DNA from: Bacteroidetes bacterium UBA2364
Lineage (GTDB): Bacteria; Bacteroidota; Rhodothermia; Rhodothermales; UBA2364
NCBI GenBank assembly: GCA_002344075.1
Contig: DDTM01000061.1
Coordinates: forward strand, 1,311-18,396
Direction of reading: 5' to 3'
DNA: 17,086 bases
A model generated the notes under the pieces. It was given only the letters and a program-made list of their open reading frames with translations. It searched no databases and was not told the origin of the DNA. Position numbers and translations under genes: made by a program. Below, one piece after another: positions 1 through 8,460 of the stretch (positions within the stretch are counted from its first letter, which is position 1; every line of letters begins with the position of its first letter).

Positions 1-224
1 ATGTAAAAACTTAGGCACACCATCCAAGTTCATGTGAATTTGTATTAGATGCAATCATCTGGTTTATGAATGTCGGTTTGTCCGCTTTGGTTTTCAGCGA
101 GATAGCAGCGAACGCAGACAACCTTCTCTGGTTATTGATTTTTTTGTATGCCCTTTGGTATTTTGCTTTATTTAATTTAGATTGAATCTAAACAAACAAG
201 AATCATTATAACGACCGTACTGTC
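1..224. other. Non-coding leader upstream of the iron transporter
   Basis: All six frames are closed by stop codons soon after the left edge, so no gene is visible here. A few codons of a plus-strand gene ending near position 37 cannot be excluded. The stretch becomes T-rich from about 125 and contains the palindrome at 176-192. It is presumably the promoter and operator region of the importer. No convincing Bacteroidota-type -33/-7 pair (TTTG and TAnnTTTG) could be fixed. Confidence 0.6.
176..192. promoter_or_regulatory. Perfect palindrome, candidate DtxR/MntR-family operator
   Basis: The sequence TTTAGATT-G-AATCTAAA is a perfect 8-bp inverted repeat around one central base. It ends 32 bp before the ATG of the iron-binding protein gene. 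Its size and the TTAG/CTAA ends resemble operators of DtxR-family metal-dependent repressors, and it does not resemble the Fur box. That it controls the importer in response to iron or manganese is inferred from symmetry and position. No regulator gene is in the window. Confidence 0.55.
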
Positions 225-1238
225 ATGAAGCAATACATCTTATTTATAGGCCTAAGCCTCGTTCTTATGTCCGGCTGTAAGCCCGGCGGCACTCAAACAA
301 CCGATGAAAAAAACTTAGTCCTTTACGCCGGACGCGGTAAAGAATTGGTGGATGGTATCATCGAGCGCTTCATGAAGGAGTCCGGGATTAATGTACAGAT
401 CAAATATGGCAAAACGGCAGAATTGGCACTGATGCTCCAACAAGAAGGCGTCAATAGCCCTGCGGATATTTTTTGGGCACAAGACGCCGGCTCTTTGGGC
501 GCAGTCATGAAAGCCGGACTATTGGCTGAGCTTCCACAAGAGCTCACGGAAGCGGTCGCTCAAACTTTCCGGAACCCACACCATCAATGGGTGGCCCTTA
601 CTGGACGTGCTCGCACTTTAGCGTACTCGCTTAAACGGGTTTCTGCTGCCGATCTGCCACAAAGTATCTTTGATCTGTCTAACCCGAAATGGAAGGGGAA
701 AATTGCTTGGTCTCCCGACAATGCCTCGTTTCAGTCTTTTGTAACAGCACTCCGCAAAACACAGGGCGAAGAAAAAGCCCGCGATTGGCTCTTGGCCATG
801 AAAGCCAATGAACCCAAAGCCTATGCCAATAATGCGGCCATTATAGAAGCGATCGCTGCCGGAGAAGCCGATCTGGGCTTGCCCAATCATTATTATTTAT
901 TATCTTTTACCGATAAAGACCCTAAGTATCCCGTAGGGCAAACGGTTTTCAAAGCGGGTGATGCCGGAAATCTGGTGAATGTTTCGGGTGCGGGCATACT
1001 CAAATCTGGCAAAAACCCAGAGGCTGCAAAAGCCTTTCTCAAGTTCATTTTGTCGCAAGCGGGACAAACCTACATGGCCAACGACGAATTTGAATACCCC
1101 GTTACGGAGGGCGTAAAACGCCATCCTAATTTGATGTCAATGGACGAATTGGGTAAACTAAAACCATCGGTTGACCTTAATTCACTCTCAGACTTAGAAG
1201 GAACCCTTACCTTGCTCAAGGTCATCGGTATTTTATAA
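225..1238 (+). CDS. fbpA: Iron(III) ABC transporter, substrate-binding lipoprotein (FbpA-like)
   Basis: This 337-residue protein binds ferric iron, free or weakly chelated, outside the cytoplasmic membrane and passes it to the permease encoded next. The N-terminus is a lipoprotein signal with lipobox LMSGC (Cys18), so the mature protein should be lipid-anchored. The family signature is clear: LVLYAGRGKELVDGIIERF near residues 31-49, ADIFWAQDAGSLGAV near 80-94, and NHYYLL near 221-226, whose two adjacent tyrosines match the iron-ligating pair of ferric-binding proteins. Length is normal for the family. No Shine-Dalgarno precedes the ATG. The permease gene starts 8 bp after the stop. The substrate is assigned by family; a related metal or chelate is possible. 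Confidence 0.87.
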   Translation: MKQYILFIGLSLVLMSGCKPGGTQTTDEKNLVLYAGRGKELVDGIIERFMKESGINVQIKYGKTAELALMLQQEGVNSPADIFWAQDAGSLGAVMKAGLLAELPQELTEAVAQTFRNPHHQWVALTGRARTLAYSLKRVSAADLPQSIFDLSNPKWKGKIAWSPDNASFQSFVTALRKTQGEEKARDWLLAMKANEPKAYANNAAIIEAIAAGEADLGLPNHYYLLSFTDKDPKYPVGQTVFKAGDAGNLVNVSGAGILKSGKNPEAAKAFLKFILSQAGQTYMANDEFEYPVTEGVKRHPNLMSMDELGKLKPSVDLNSLSDLEGTLTLLKVIGIL

Positions 1239-1246
1239 GCAAAACT

Positions 1247-2791
1247 ATGCAAAACCGGAGCCGTTCCCCCATCTGGTTGTTTTCCGCATTACTCACGGCG
1301 GGTATGCTGCTCCCTTTGCTCTTTTTACTGCTCAATGCCCTTCGAGCAGATGAAGCCACGTTGGCCGAAGTATTCACGGCGCGGACGTGGCTGTTGTTTC
1401 GGGATACCTTACTGCTCATGTTGGCAGTAGTGGCCTTCGTAATGGTTTTGGCATTCCCACTTGCTTGGATTACAACCCGCACCAATATGCCCGGCAGGCA
1501 AATACTTACTTGGCTGGGGGCTTTGCCGCTCGCTTTTCCCGGATATGTGATGGCGTATGCCCTTTTGGCGATTGGTGGGGACTATGGGATGTCTGCTCAA
1601 CTACTCAATATTTCGATCCCGCGTTTTTACGGATTTTGGGGCGCCTGTCTTGCCCTTACGATCACTTTGTATCCTTATCTTTTTTTAAACTTACGTACGG
1701 CCCTGCTCGGTTTAGATCCTTCAATTGAAGAAAGTGCGCGATCGTTGGGCATGAGCGTCCAACAGTCTTGGTTTCGAATCATCCTGCCGCAATTACGTCC
1801 AGCACTCTTGTCTGGCAGTCTCTTGGTGGCACTCCATGTTTTAGGGGATTTTGGGGTGGTTTCGCTGATGCGTTATCGCACCTTTAGTTTTGTATTGTAT
1901 CAAGCCACCGAGATGAGTAATCCGGTAGCGGTTGCATGTTTGGCCCTAATACCACTCGGTATAACCTTGATTTTATTGTGGATAGAATCCCGGCAACTCA
2001 AAGAACTCCGCTTAGACACCTCTTCCCGTGCCACCAAGCGCCGTTTCAGGTTACACGAAATAGGGTACTTCCGATGGCTTGCTTGGGCCGTTTCCGGCAT
2101 AATGGCGTTTATAACGGTGGTTCTGCCCCTTTTGTGTATTGGATTTTGGGGCCTCCAATCGCGTGATACGACCCAATGGAAGGATTTATTGACCTCGCTA
2201 TGGGCATCAACTTCTGTGGCCCTGCCCTCTGCCGTTAGCGGTGCTTTGTTTGCGCTTTTACTGGCGTATGGCGCAGTTCGGTATCCCTCTTTCCAAACCC
2301 GCTTATTCGAGCGACTGGCCTATATGGGTTATGCCACACCACCTGTGGTATTTGGTTTGGCCTTTATCGCCTTTGCCCTGGGGGCCGTTCCTTTTTTATA
2401 CCAAACCATGATTCTATTGGTATTCGCCTATGTATTTCATGCACTTGCCGAGGCGATTGGCCCTGTACGTTCTTCACTTTTTCAAGCATCCCCTCGGATT
2501 CAAGAAGCCGCACGTTCATTGGGCGTTTCAGGATTTTCGGCATTCCGGAAGGTGACACTACCCCTACTTAAACGGGGCTTGCTAATGAGCATGGCTTTCG
2601 TCTTTTTGTCTATCATGAAGGAATTGCCCATCACCCTCTTATTGGCCCCTATCGGCTTTGAGTCTCTTGCCATGAATGTCTGGCAATATACCACAACCGC
2701 CAATTTTGCCGCCGCTGCGCCATATGCCCTCGCCATCGTAACGCTTTCTTCCATCTTTGTAGGCCTACTCCTCCACCGCGAAAAAGCCTGA
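1247..2791 (+). CDS. fbpB: Iron(III) ABC transporter, fused permease (FbpB-like)
   Basis: This 514-residue inner-membrane protein forms the iron channel. It has roughly twelve hydrophobic segments arranged as two permease domains in one chain, as is typical of FbpB/AfuB. Each half carries an EAA loop that contacts the ATPase: EESARSLG at residues 161-168, followed by the conserved glycine and ILPQLRPAL, and QEAARSLG at 419-426, followed by VTLPLLKRG. The linker between the halves (about residues 249-275) is charged. The gene begins 8 bp after the binding-protein stop, which supports co-transcription and probable translational linkage. Confidence 0.88.
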   Translation: MQNRSRSPIWLFSALLTAGMLLPLLFLLLNALRADEATLAEVFTARTWLLFRDTLLLMLAVVAFVMVLAFPLAWITTRTNMPGRQILTWLGALPLAFPGYVMAYALLAIGGDYGMSAQLLNISIPRFYGFWGACLALTITLYPYLFLNLRTALLGLDPSIEESARSLGMSVQQSWFRIILPQLRPALLSGSLLVALHVLGDFGVVSLMRYRTFSFVLYQATEMSNPVAVACLALIPLGITLILLWIESRQLKELRLDTSSRATKRRFRLHEIGYFRWLAWAVSGIMAFITVVLPLLCIGFWGLQSRDTTQWKDLLTSLWASTSVALPSAVSGALFALLLAYGAVRYPSFQTRLFERLAYMGYATPPVVFGLAFIAFALGAVPFLYQTMILLVFAYVFHALAEAIGPVRSSLFQASPRIQEAARSLGVSGFSAFRKVTLPLLKRGLLMSMAFVFLSIMKELPITLLLAPIGFESLAMNVWQYTTTANFAAAAPYALAIVTLSSIFVGLLLHREKA

Positions 2792-2884
2792 CCGAATGAA
2801 ATTTAAATGATTCAACAACTGATTGGTTACATTATGGTCATCTACAAGGCTAAATTACAAGTTCGTTAAAAACATCTTCTTTTT

Positions 2885-3931
2885 ATGGACACAACGCCCC
2901 TGTTACTGGTACAAGACCTACATAAGTGTTATTGTCCTGCCGAAGGCAAGGTGGTAACGCAGGTTTCTTTTGCGGTGCAAGAAGAAGAGATTTTCGCCCT
3001 ATTAGGTCCAAGCGGTTGCGGTAAAACAACTATTCTACGAATGATTGGAGGGTTTGAACGACCCGACCAAGGACGGATCCTACTTAAAAACCGTATCCTT
3101 TCGGATGCACATACGTGGGTAAGACCAGAAAAGCGCGGCGTTGGCTTTGTTTTTCAGGAATATGCCCTATTCCCGCATTTAGATGTGCGGGCAAATGTAA
3201 TGTTTGGCTTGCATCACCTCCCCAAGTCCGACCGCCCCGACCGCGCCGACGAAATGCTCCGGCTTGTTGGCTTGCAAAAGTTGGCGCACAGAAAACCACA
3301 CGAACTTTCCGGCGGACAACAACAACGGGTAGCCCTTGCACGTGCTATGGCGCCCAAACCACAACTCATTCTATTAGACGAACCCTTCTCGAATTTAGAC
3401 GCCGTCCTCCGCAACGAAACCCGCGACGAATTGCGGCTTTTGCTGAAAAAAGCCAACATGAGCGCTATCTTGGTCACACACGACCAAGAAGAAGCGTTTT
3501 CATTTGCAGACAGAATCGGTGTGGTGCAAGAAGGTCACCTCGAACAATTGGGTACTCCAGAGGAACTCTATTACGAACCTAACACCTTATTCGTTGCCCA
3601 GTTTCTCGGTAAGACCAACCTATTCTTTTCTGAGGCAGCCGGAAATACAGCCCAAAGCCCAGTTGGAACCATTTCCCTGAAGCGTGCCGCCAAAGGAGAT
3701 GTTTTGGTCGCACTCCGGCCAGAACACTTAGACATCCGTTTGGTGAACGAAAATGATCCCATCCATGCGGAAATCATTTCTAAGGATTTCCGTGGCCACG
3801 ACATCACCTACCGCCTCCGCCAAAAAGAGCTAGAATTTCTGGTACATACCGATAATCGGCACCACTTTAATGTTGGCGATCGGGTTTCGGTAAAACCTAT
3901 TGAGCCGGGTGTAGTTCTCAAACGCGCTTAA
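2885..3931 (+). CDS. fbpC: Iron(III) ABC transporter, ATP-binding protein (FbpC-like)
   Basis: This 348-residue cytoplasmic ATPase powers the importer. All ABC motifs are present: Walker A GPSGCGKTT (41-49), Q-loop at Gln91 in FQEYALFPHL, signature LSGGQQQR (141-148), Walker B LILLDEP (161-167), D-loop SNLD, and H-loop His199. After about residue 240 comes a TOBE-like C-terminal domain of the kind found in Fe, Mo and sugar importers (VALRPEHLDIRL). The gap to the permease gene is 93 bp, longer than the 8 bp between the first two genes. A separate weak promoter there is possible, but I see no convincing one. Confidence 0.88.
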   Translation: MDTTPLLLVQDLHKCYCPAEGKVVTQVSFAVQEEEIFALLGPSGCGKTTILRMIGGFERPDQGRILLKNRILSDAHTWVRPEKRGVGFVFQEYALFPHLDVRANVMFGLHHLPKSDRPDRADEMLRLVGLQKLAHRKPHELSGGQQQRVALARAMAPKPQLILLDEPFSNLDAVLRNETRDELRLLLKKANMSAILVTHDQEEAFSFADRIGVVQEGHLEQLGTPEELYYEPNTLFVAQFLGKTNLFFSEAAGNTAQSPVGTISLKRAAKGDVLVALRPEHLDIRLVNENDPIHAEIISKDFRGHDITYRLRQKELEFLVHTDNRHHFNVGDRVSVKPIEPGVVLKRA

Positions 3932-4087
3932 ATCATCACGCTAAAATGCCAAGCCCAACGACGGTTCATGCGTTAACTGTCCGTGAATAGTAAACACCTA
4001 TGCCCTATTTCTGTAAACGGCGTGAACCTTCCAAATGGTTTCGGGTTTTTTAACCTTTACATGCACCGATATTCCCAAACCCCGCCC

Positions 4088-5605
4088 ATGAATTCCCCTT
4101 CCATCCATACCCTTGGCGAATTAAAAAAGTCCGGATACGTCTTCCGAACAGTGAAAGAAGAACTACGCCACAACCTGATCCTAAAGCTCAAGGCAAAACA
4201 ACCCGTCTTCGAGGGGATGATTGGCTATGAACGAACCGTCATTCCGCAAATTCAAAATGCACTTCTTGCCCGTCATGATCTCATCCTGCTGGGACTACGT
4301 GGGCAAGGCAAGACTAGGATCATCCGGATGCTGGCTTCGCTCTTAGATGAATACATTCCTCTTATCGAAGGCAGCGAACTCAATGAAAACCCACTCCACC
4401 CGCTCACAAAATATGGCAAATCGGTTGTTGCCGAAAAAGGAGACAAAACACCTATCTCGTGGCTACGCCGCTCCGAACGATACACCGAAAAACTTGCCAC
4501 CCCAGATACCAATATGGCAGATCTGATCGGAGATATTGACCCCATCAAAGCTGCTACCCGCCGTTTGACCTATGCCGATGAAGAAGTGATCCATTTTGGA
4601 TTAATCCCAAGGGCCAATAGGGGAATCTTTGCTATCAATGAATTACCAGACCTCCAGCCACGGATCCAAGTGGGGCTTCTGAACATTATGGAAGAACAAG
4701 ATGTGCAGATACGGGGATTTAACCTACGTATTCCGCTGGATCTGCTATTGGTTTTCACCGCGAATCCAGAAGATTACACCAATCGTGGTAGCATCATTAC
4801 CCCCCTCAAAGACCGGATTGACAGCCAGATCATTACCCACTATCCCAAAAACTTAGAAACGGGAATTGAAATTACTCGCCAAGAAGCCTGGCAAGAACGC
4901 GGCGGCGTGCAAGTAGAGGTTCCACACTTCTTTCGGGAAATCATTGAACAAGTGGCTTTTGAGGCCCGTACCAGCGAATACATAGACCAAAAGTCTGGTG
5001 TTTCGGTTCGGATGACCCGCTCCGCACTCGAAGCCCTAATTTCGGCTGCCGAAAGACGTGCCCTCTTCCACCATGAACACCAAACTACTGTACGGATTTC
5101 GGATTTGTTGCAGGTTGAACCTGCCATCACCGGAAAAGTGGAGTTGGTATATGAAGGGGAGCAAGAAGGTGCACAAAGTGTGGCCCGATTACTCATCGGA
5201 AAAGCCGTAAAGGCCATTTTTCTGCGCTATTTCCCTGATCCAGTAGATAAGAAGTTAGGAAAAGCCGCTTATAAAGAAATACTGAATTGGTTTGCGAAAG
5301 GAAATAGTCTTACTTTTCGTCACGACATGAGCCAGCCAGATTACCATAAAGTCCTTACCAATATTCACGGACTCGGTGAGCTGGTACAAAAAACCGTCCA
5401 CACCCATCGGGAGGCGGAAAAACTGGTGATGATGGAATGGGTGCTGGAAGCGTTGCACCAACACTCACTTGTTGGAAAAGACTATTCAGAGTTCTTTGCT
5501 TCCTATAACGACATCGTGGGGTCTATGCTATCCGGTCTTGGGAATTTATCGGACGATGACGACGAAGATTGGGACAACGACACCTATCGCCGCCCCCGAA
5601 AATAA
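4088..5605 (+). CDS. AAA+ ATPase of the MoxR/magnesium-chelatase-subunit-I type
   Basis: The product is 505 residues from the ATG at 4088. In-frame starts exist further upstream (GTG at 3983, ATG at 4061), but the conserved part begins after MNSPSIHTLGELKKSGY, so the shorter form is chosen. The ATPase core shows Walker A GLRGQGKT (69-76), Walker B GIFAINEL (179-186, Asn-Glu rather than Asp-Glu), sensor 1 FTANPEDY with Asn226, and a likely arginine finger in LKDRID (Arg243). The region beyond about 330 is helical and the tail is very acidic (DDDDEDWDND) followed by RRPRK. Such ATPases usually work with a von Willebrand A-domain partner to remodel or insert cofactors into proteins. No such partner gene is adjacent. 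The exact substrate is unknown. Confidence 0.75.
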   Translation: MNSPSIHTLGELKKSGYVFRTVKEELRHNLILKLKAKQPVFEGMIGYERTVIPQIQNALLARHDLILLGLRGQGKTRIIRMLASLLDEYIPLIEGSELNENPLHPLTKYGKSVVAEKGDKTPISWLRRSERYTEKLATPDTNMADLIGDIDPIKAATRRLTYADEEVIHFGLIPRANRGIFAINELPDLQPRIQVGLLNIMEEQDVQIRGFNLRIPLDLLLVFTANPEDYTNRGSIITPLKDRIDSQIITHYPKNLETGIEITRQEAWQERGGVQVEVPHFFREIIEQVAFEARTSEYIDQKSGVSVRMTRSALEALISAAERRALFHHEHQTTVRISDLLQVEPAITGKVELVYEGEQEGAQSVARLLIGKAVKAIFLRYFPDPVDKKLGKAAYKEILNWFAKGNSLTFRHDMSQPDYHKVLTNIHGLGELVQKTVHTHREAEKLVMMEWVLEALHQHSLVGKDYSEFFASYNDIVGSMLSGLGNLSDDDDEDWDNDTYRRPRK

Positions 5606-5743
5606 CGGCTATGTAGGCATTTGACGTACAAGACATTGCGCAAAAGCCTATTGGACAAACTTCAATTAACTGAATACCTTAACCAATTAATGCTTATTGT
5701 CTCTAAACGAGGCAACCCTCTTACTCTTAAAACACAAAATCTC

Positions 5744-6076
5744 ATGCAAGAAAAACTCAACCGCAGAGACTTCTTATTCAAGGCTGCCATGGTTGGCGCT
5801 GTCGCACCTGCCTTAGCAGGAACTTTGGCTGCCTGTGGTGGCGGTGGCGACACTGCCGCAGCAGGTTGTAATGACACAACTGGCCTTGCTCCTGCGGACA
5901 TCACCATGCGTCAAACTCTGAAGTATGTAGATGCAACAACAGATCCAGCGAAAGCTTGTGACGGTTGTCAACTCTATATTGCAGCAACCGGTGGTGCGGC
6001 TTGCGGCAAATGTAGTGTGGTAAAAGGACCTATTGCACCCAAAGGCTATTGCACCAGTTGGGTTAAAAAAGCTTAA
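5744..6076 (+). CDS. High-potential iron-sulfur protein (HiPIP), Tat-exported lipoprotein
   Basis: This 110-residue protein carries a [4Fe-4S] cluster and acts as a one-electron carrier outside the cytoplasmic membrane; in related bacteria it delivers electrons to terminal oxidases. The ATG at 5744 gives a clean twin-arginine signal, NRRDFLFK (6-13), then a hydrophobic stretch ending in lipobox LAAC (Cys31). In-frame starts upstream (TTG 5621, ATG 5690) would place the Tat motif too far inside. Cluster ligands are Cys72, Cys75 (CDGC), Cys90 in KCSVV and Cys103 in GYCTSW, the HiPIP spacing. Cys42 and Cys87 are extra. Tat export fits a cofactor-loaded protein. The gene stands alone, 138 bp after the AAA+ gene, and is followed by a terminator. 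Confidence 0.85.
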   Translation: MQEKLNRRDFLFKAAMVGAVAPALAGTLAACGGGGDTAAAGCNDTTGLAPADITMRQTLKYVDATTDPAKACDGCQLYIAATGGAACGKCSVVKGPIAPKGYCTSWVKKA

Positions 6077-6093
6077 TCATAGCCGATTCCATA

Positions 6094-6127
6094 AACCTGT
6101 TTTCCCTGCCCGGAGGACGGGTTTTTT
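6094..6127 (+). terminator. Putative Rho-independent terminator after the HiPIP gene
   Basis: CCCG (6109-6112) and CGGG (6118-6121) can pair around a GAGGA loop, followed directly by TTTTTT. Alternatively, AACCTG at 6094-6099 can pair with CGGGTT at 6118-6123 with one G-U pair. The location 17 bases after the HiPIP stop, together with the T-run, supports a terminator, but the stem is short. Confidence 0.55.
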
Positions 6128-6479
6128 GATGTGTTAAAAATAATGCCTATTTAGACTAATTCCAAATAAAAAAATCCCCACAATCCCTTTTCCAAAAATC
6201 ACTTTCTCCCAGATTCAGATATAAAACCACATATAACCCCTTTACCCAACCCGTCGGTTATACTTCTTTACGCCCCTTTAACAATACCGCGCAGAAGCTT
6301 CTTGGTACAATACATGAACCTATGGAGTTCAGCAGGCCGTACTCTACGTATCGTATCAATCATCCAACATTCAACCGTTGTTGTTTGGAACATACCTCGG
6401 AAAGCTATGTGGCAGAATGTCGGTCGGGTATATCATCGGTTTTGTGAATGCCAAGCCAAATCAAGTTCACATAATGGTT
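6128..6479. other. Intergenic region between convergent genes, no feature recognised
   Basis: The HiPIP gene on the plus strand and riboflavin synthase on the minus strand converge here. The region is AT-rich at first and then mixed. A plus-strand open frame at 6302-6607 runs into the riboflavin synthase gene and has no recognisable protein features, so it is not called. No clear terminator for the minus-strand transcript was found. Confidence 0.5.
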
Positions 6480-7079
6480 TTAGGTTGCATTTCCACGCTG
6501 TTCTAACCAACCTACCACATATTTTCCAAGCAAGTCAAACTCTACATTCACCATCGTACCCACTTGCCAGTCTGATACCACTGTATGATGAAAGGTATAG
6601 GGAATAATTCCGACCGTTAAGACCTCTTCTGACAAGCGTGCCACCGTCAGACTGATTCCATCAATGGCAATAGAGCCTCGCGGGATCACCATTGCGCCAT
6701 ATTGCGGCCCAAAACGCATGGTAAACAGCCATCCAGTTTCTTCTGAGACCACGCTTTCTATAATTCCTGTTGTATCCACATGCCCTTGAACGATATGACC
6801 ATCCAATCGCGCAGACAATAACATGGCCCGTTCCAGATTCACCCGTTGTCCCACCTTCCATCCGTCCAAGGTGGTTTTACGCAAGGTCTCTTCGATCGCT
6901 TCTACGAAAAACACTTGTTCTTCGAGCGCCACAACCGTTAGGCAAACCCCATTACAGGCGATGCTCTGATCCACTTTAAGCATTGGTGCTACTCCGGATT
7001 GAATCCCAAAACGGCGCCCGCCACCCAGCTCGGTGATGCTTTGAACGGCTCCAACGTTTTCGATAATGCCTGTGAACAT
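6480..7079 (-). CDS. ribE: Riboflavin synthase, alpha chain
   Basis: This 199-residue cytoplasmic enzyme dismutates two molecules of 6,7-dimethyl-8-ribityllumazine into riboflavin and a pyrimidinedione, the last step of vitamin B2 synthesis. It begins with the diagnostic MFTGIIE and has two tandem lumazine-binding repeats: residues 1 to about 97 with SIACNGVCLTV, and about 98-190 with GHVDTTG and SIAIDGISLTV. The end, FDLLGKYV, is typical. Length matches the family. The gene starts 18 bp after the upstream lipoprotein gene and is the last in a same-strand cluster. No other riboflavin gene and no obvious FMN riboswitch is nearby. The symbol varies between species (ribE or ribC). Confidence 0.93.
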   Translation of the reverse strand: MFTGIIENVGAVQSITELGGGRRFGIQSGVAPMLKVDQSIACNGVCLTVVALEEQVFFVEAIEETLRKTTLDGWKVGQRVNLERAMLLSARLDGHIVQGHVDTTGIIESVVSEETGWLFTMRFGPQYGAMVIPRGSIAIDGISLTVARLSEEVLTVGIIPYTFHHTVVSDWQVGTMVNVEFDLLGKYVVGWLEQRGNAT

Positions 7080-7097
7080 GAGATAAGTCTTGCAATT

Positions 7098-7607
7098 TTA
7101 TGGATTAAACGTAAACGATTTGGCAAAGGGTTTTGTCGCTCCCGGCTCAAAAATATGAAGGATCACTTCCTTACTTGGCTTTAACACGTCGGCAAGTGGC
7201 TCCAGATTAAACGCAAGGGTTTCATAAATCATTGCCTCGCAAAAGTCGCCATTGGCGTTATGTGTGAGGAAGATGCTGTTTTGAGGAGGCAAAGACTTGG
7301 CAATGGCCGGGCTTCCGGCAAGCCCCCAAACATGGGTTTGGCATCCACCAGCACTGGCCACCTTAAGGGTTAAGGTACGGCCTTTCAAAGACACTTCCTC
7401 AATACTTGCTATGTCATGCGGTAAGTCTTCCGGATTTAGGTGGTTGTACACCTGGATTTTGTGGGATTCTTGCAAACTTCTGCCCGAAATGGGAAACGGT
7501 TCATCTGATACTACGGGCGAACAATCTTTGACACCCAAACACAGACCCGGCACGTCGCATGAAGTGAAGACCAAAGTCGAAAACAGGAGTACAACAGCGG
7601 TTTTCAT
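7098..7607 (-). CDS. Uncharacterised small lipoprotein
   Basis: This 169-residue protein has a lipoprotein signal with lipobox FTSC (Cys17), so it should be anchored in a membrane and exposed to the periplasm or surface. The mature part contains further cysteines at 23, 29 and two central sites, GGCQTHVWGL and GDFCEAMIYETLAFNL, which could form a disulfide. The rest appears beta-rich. I do not recognise a characterised family. The Gly-Gly-Cys and Asp-x-Cys-Glu segments look like conserved positions of a lipoprotein family of unknown function, but that is from memory. It lies 69 bp after the HAD gene and 18 bp before riboflavin synthase on the same strand. Confidence 0.75.
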   Translation of the reverse strand: MKTAVVLLFSTLVFTSCDVPGLCLGVKDCSPVVSDEPFPISGRSLQESHKIQVYNHLNPEDLPHDIASIEEVSLKGRTLTLKVASAGGCQTHVWGLAGSPAIAKSLPPQNSIFLTHNANGDFCEAMIYETLAFNLEPLADVLKPSKEVILHIFEPGATKPFAKSFTFNP

Positions 7608-7676
7608 AGCAATATTCCAATTAAAAGATCCGAAGCTATTTTAAGGGAGTACACCGCTTGGGGGGACTTCAACCAA

Positions 7677-8453
7677 TCAAACCCCAATGGGCAATGTGTC
7701 GCGCCCATATTGCTTCATTCTGTTCCACGATACGCACCAATTGTACGCCTCCAAAACACCATCCACGTAGCTACCTGTGGTTACAGGAATACCCAATGCT
7801 TTCACCGATTCGTGGGCATTCGCAGGTGCAAAAGGAAACCCGACCCGTTTGAGCGCCCCAATGTCCATCCCAGCATCTCCGATATAGGCCATTTTGTGCA
7901 ATGGAATACCTGTTATCTGCGAAAGCCACAAGAGTCCATCGGCCTTTGTAGTCGCTTTCGGGATTACATCTACCGAATAAGGGGTTTGAAAGGCTATCAA
8001 CTTCGGGTAATTCTGGAGAATATGTTGCTCAACAATCGGGAAGAAATCGGCCAGAGCGGCTCGGTCTGGACAAACCACGCCCGCTTGTGTACGCTTTCCA
8101 TAATCATAAGCGATAAGGGACCCTATAATCGCTTGTTGAAGCCAGCGTTGGACTTCCTGAATCTCCAGACTCAACCCCTCCTCAAAAGCGGGATGCCATT
8201 GCACTTGCCCGGTCGAGAGGTGGAACATACCAGCGCCCCCTTCAAAGAGCACAGGCTGTGTCAACCCATATAGTTGGGCCATTGCCTCTACATATGGGCC
8301 GGATCTACCGGAACAAAGCGACCATTCCGGAAGGACACATTCGGTTCGGGAGCGATCCGAGAAAGAGGCAATGGTTTGAAAAGCCGTGAGATTATGACGC
8401 AGATACACTTCCGAGAGGCATCCATCAATATCCGAGATAAAAAGCTCGATCAT
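7677..8453 (-). CDS. HAD-superfamily phosphatase (Cof/sucrose-phosphatase-like)
   Basis: The product is 258 residues from the ATG at 8453. A longer frame back to 8519 would overlap fabI and add residues before the conserved start MIELFISDIDG, so it is rejected. Catalytic motifs are complete: DIDG with the nucleophile Asp8 and acid/base Asp10, motif II near Ser48 (LCSGRS), Lys170 in TTKADG, and GDAGMD (192-197) for magnesium binding. The large cap between motifs II and III is of the C2 type found in sugar-phosphate and phosphoglycolate phosphatases. It likely hydrolyses a small phosphorylated metabolite that cannot be named. It begins 7 bp after the fabI stop, so the two genes are almost certainly co-transcribed. 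Confidence 0.82.
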   Translation of the reverse strand: MIELFISDIDGCLSEVYLRHNLTAFQTIASFSDRSRTECVLPEWSLCSGRSGPYVEAMAQLYGLTQPVLFEGGAGMFHLSTGQVQWHPAFEEGLSLEIQEVQRWLQQAIIGSLIAYDYGKRTQAGVVCPDRAALADFFPIVEQHILQNYPKLIAFQTPYSVDVIPKATTKADGLLWLSQITGIPLHKMAYIGDAGMDIGALKRVGFPFAPANAHESVKALGIPVTTGSYVDGVLEAYNWCVSWNRMKQYGRDTLPIGV

Positions 8454-8460
8454 GCAGTAA

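Noticed and set aside
3983..4087. Upstream GTG start of the AAA+ gene
   Set aside because: The 35 added residues have no conserved character, and the ATG at 4088 precedes the expected N-terminus.
6302..6607. Plus-strand open frame of 101 codons between the HiPIP gene and riboflavin synthase
   Set aside because: It overlaps the end of the riboflavin synthase gene on the other strand, shows no signal, domain or low-complexity pattern, and has no ribosome binding site.
7080..7097. FMN riboswitch before riboflavin synthase
   Set aside because: Only 18 bp separate it from the upstream gene, leaving no room for an RFN element, and none was recognised before fabI.
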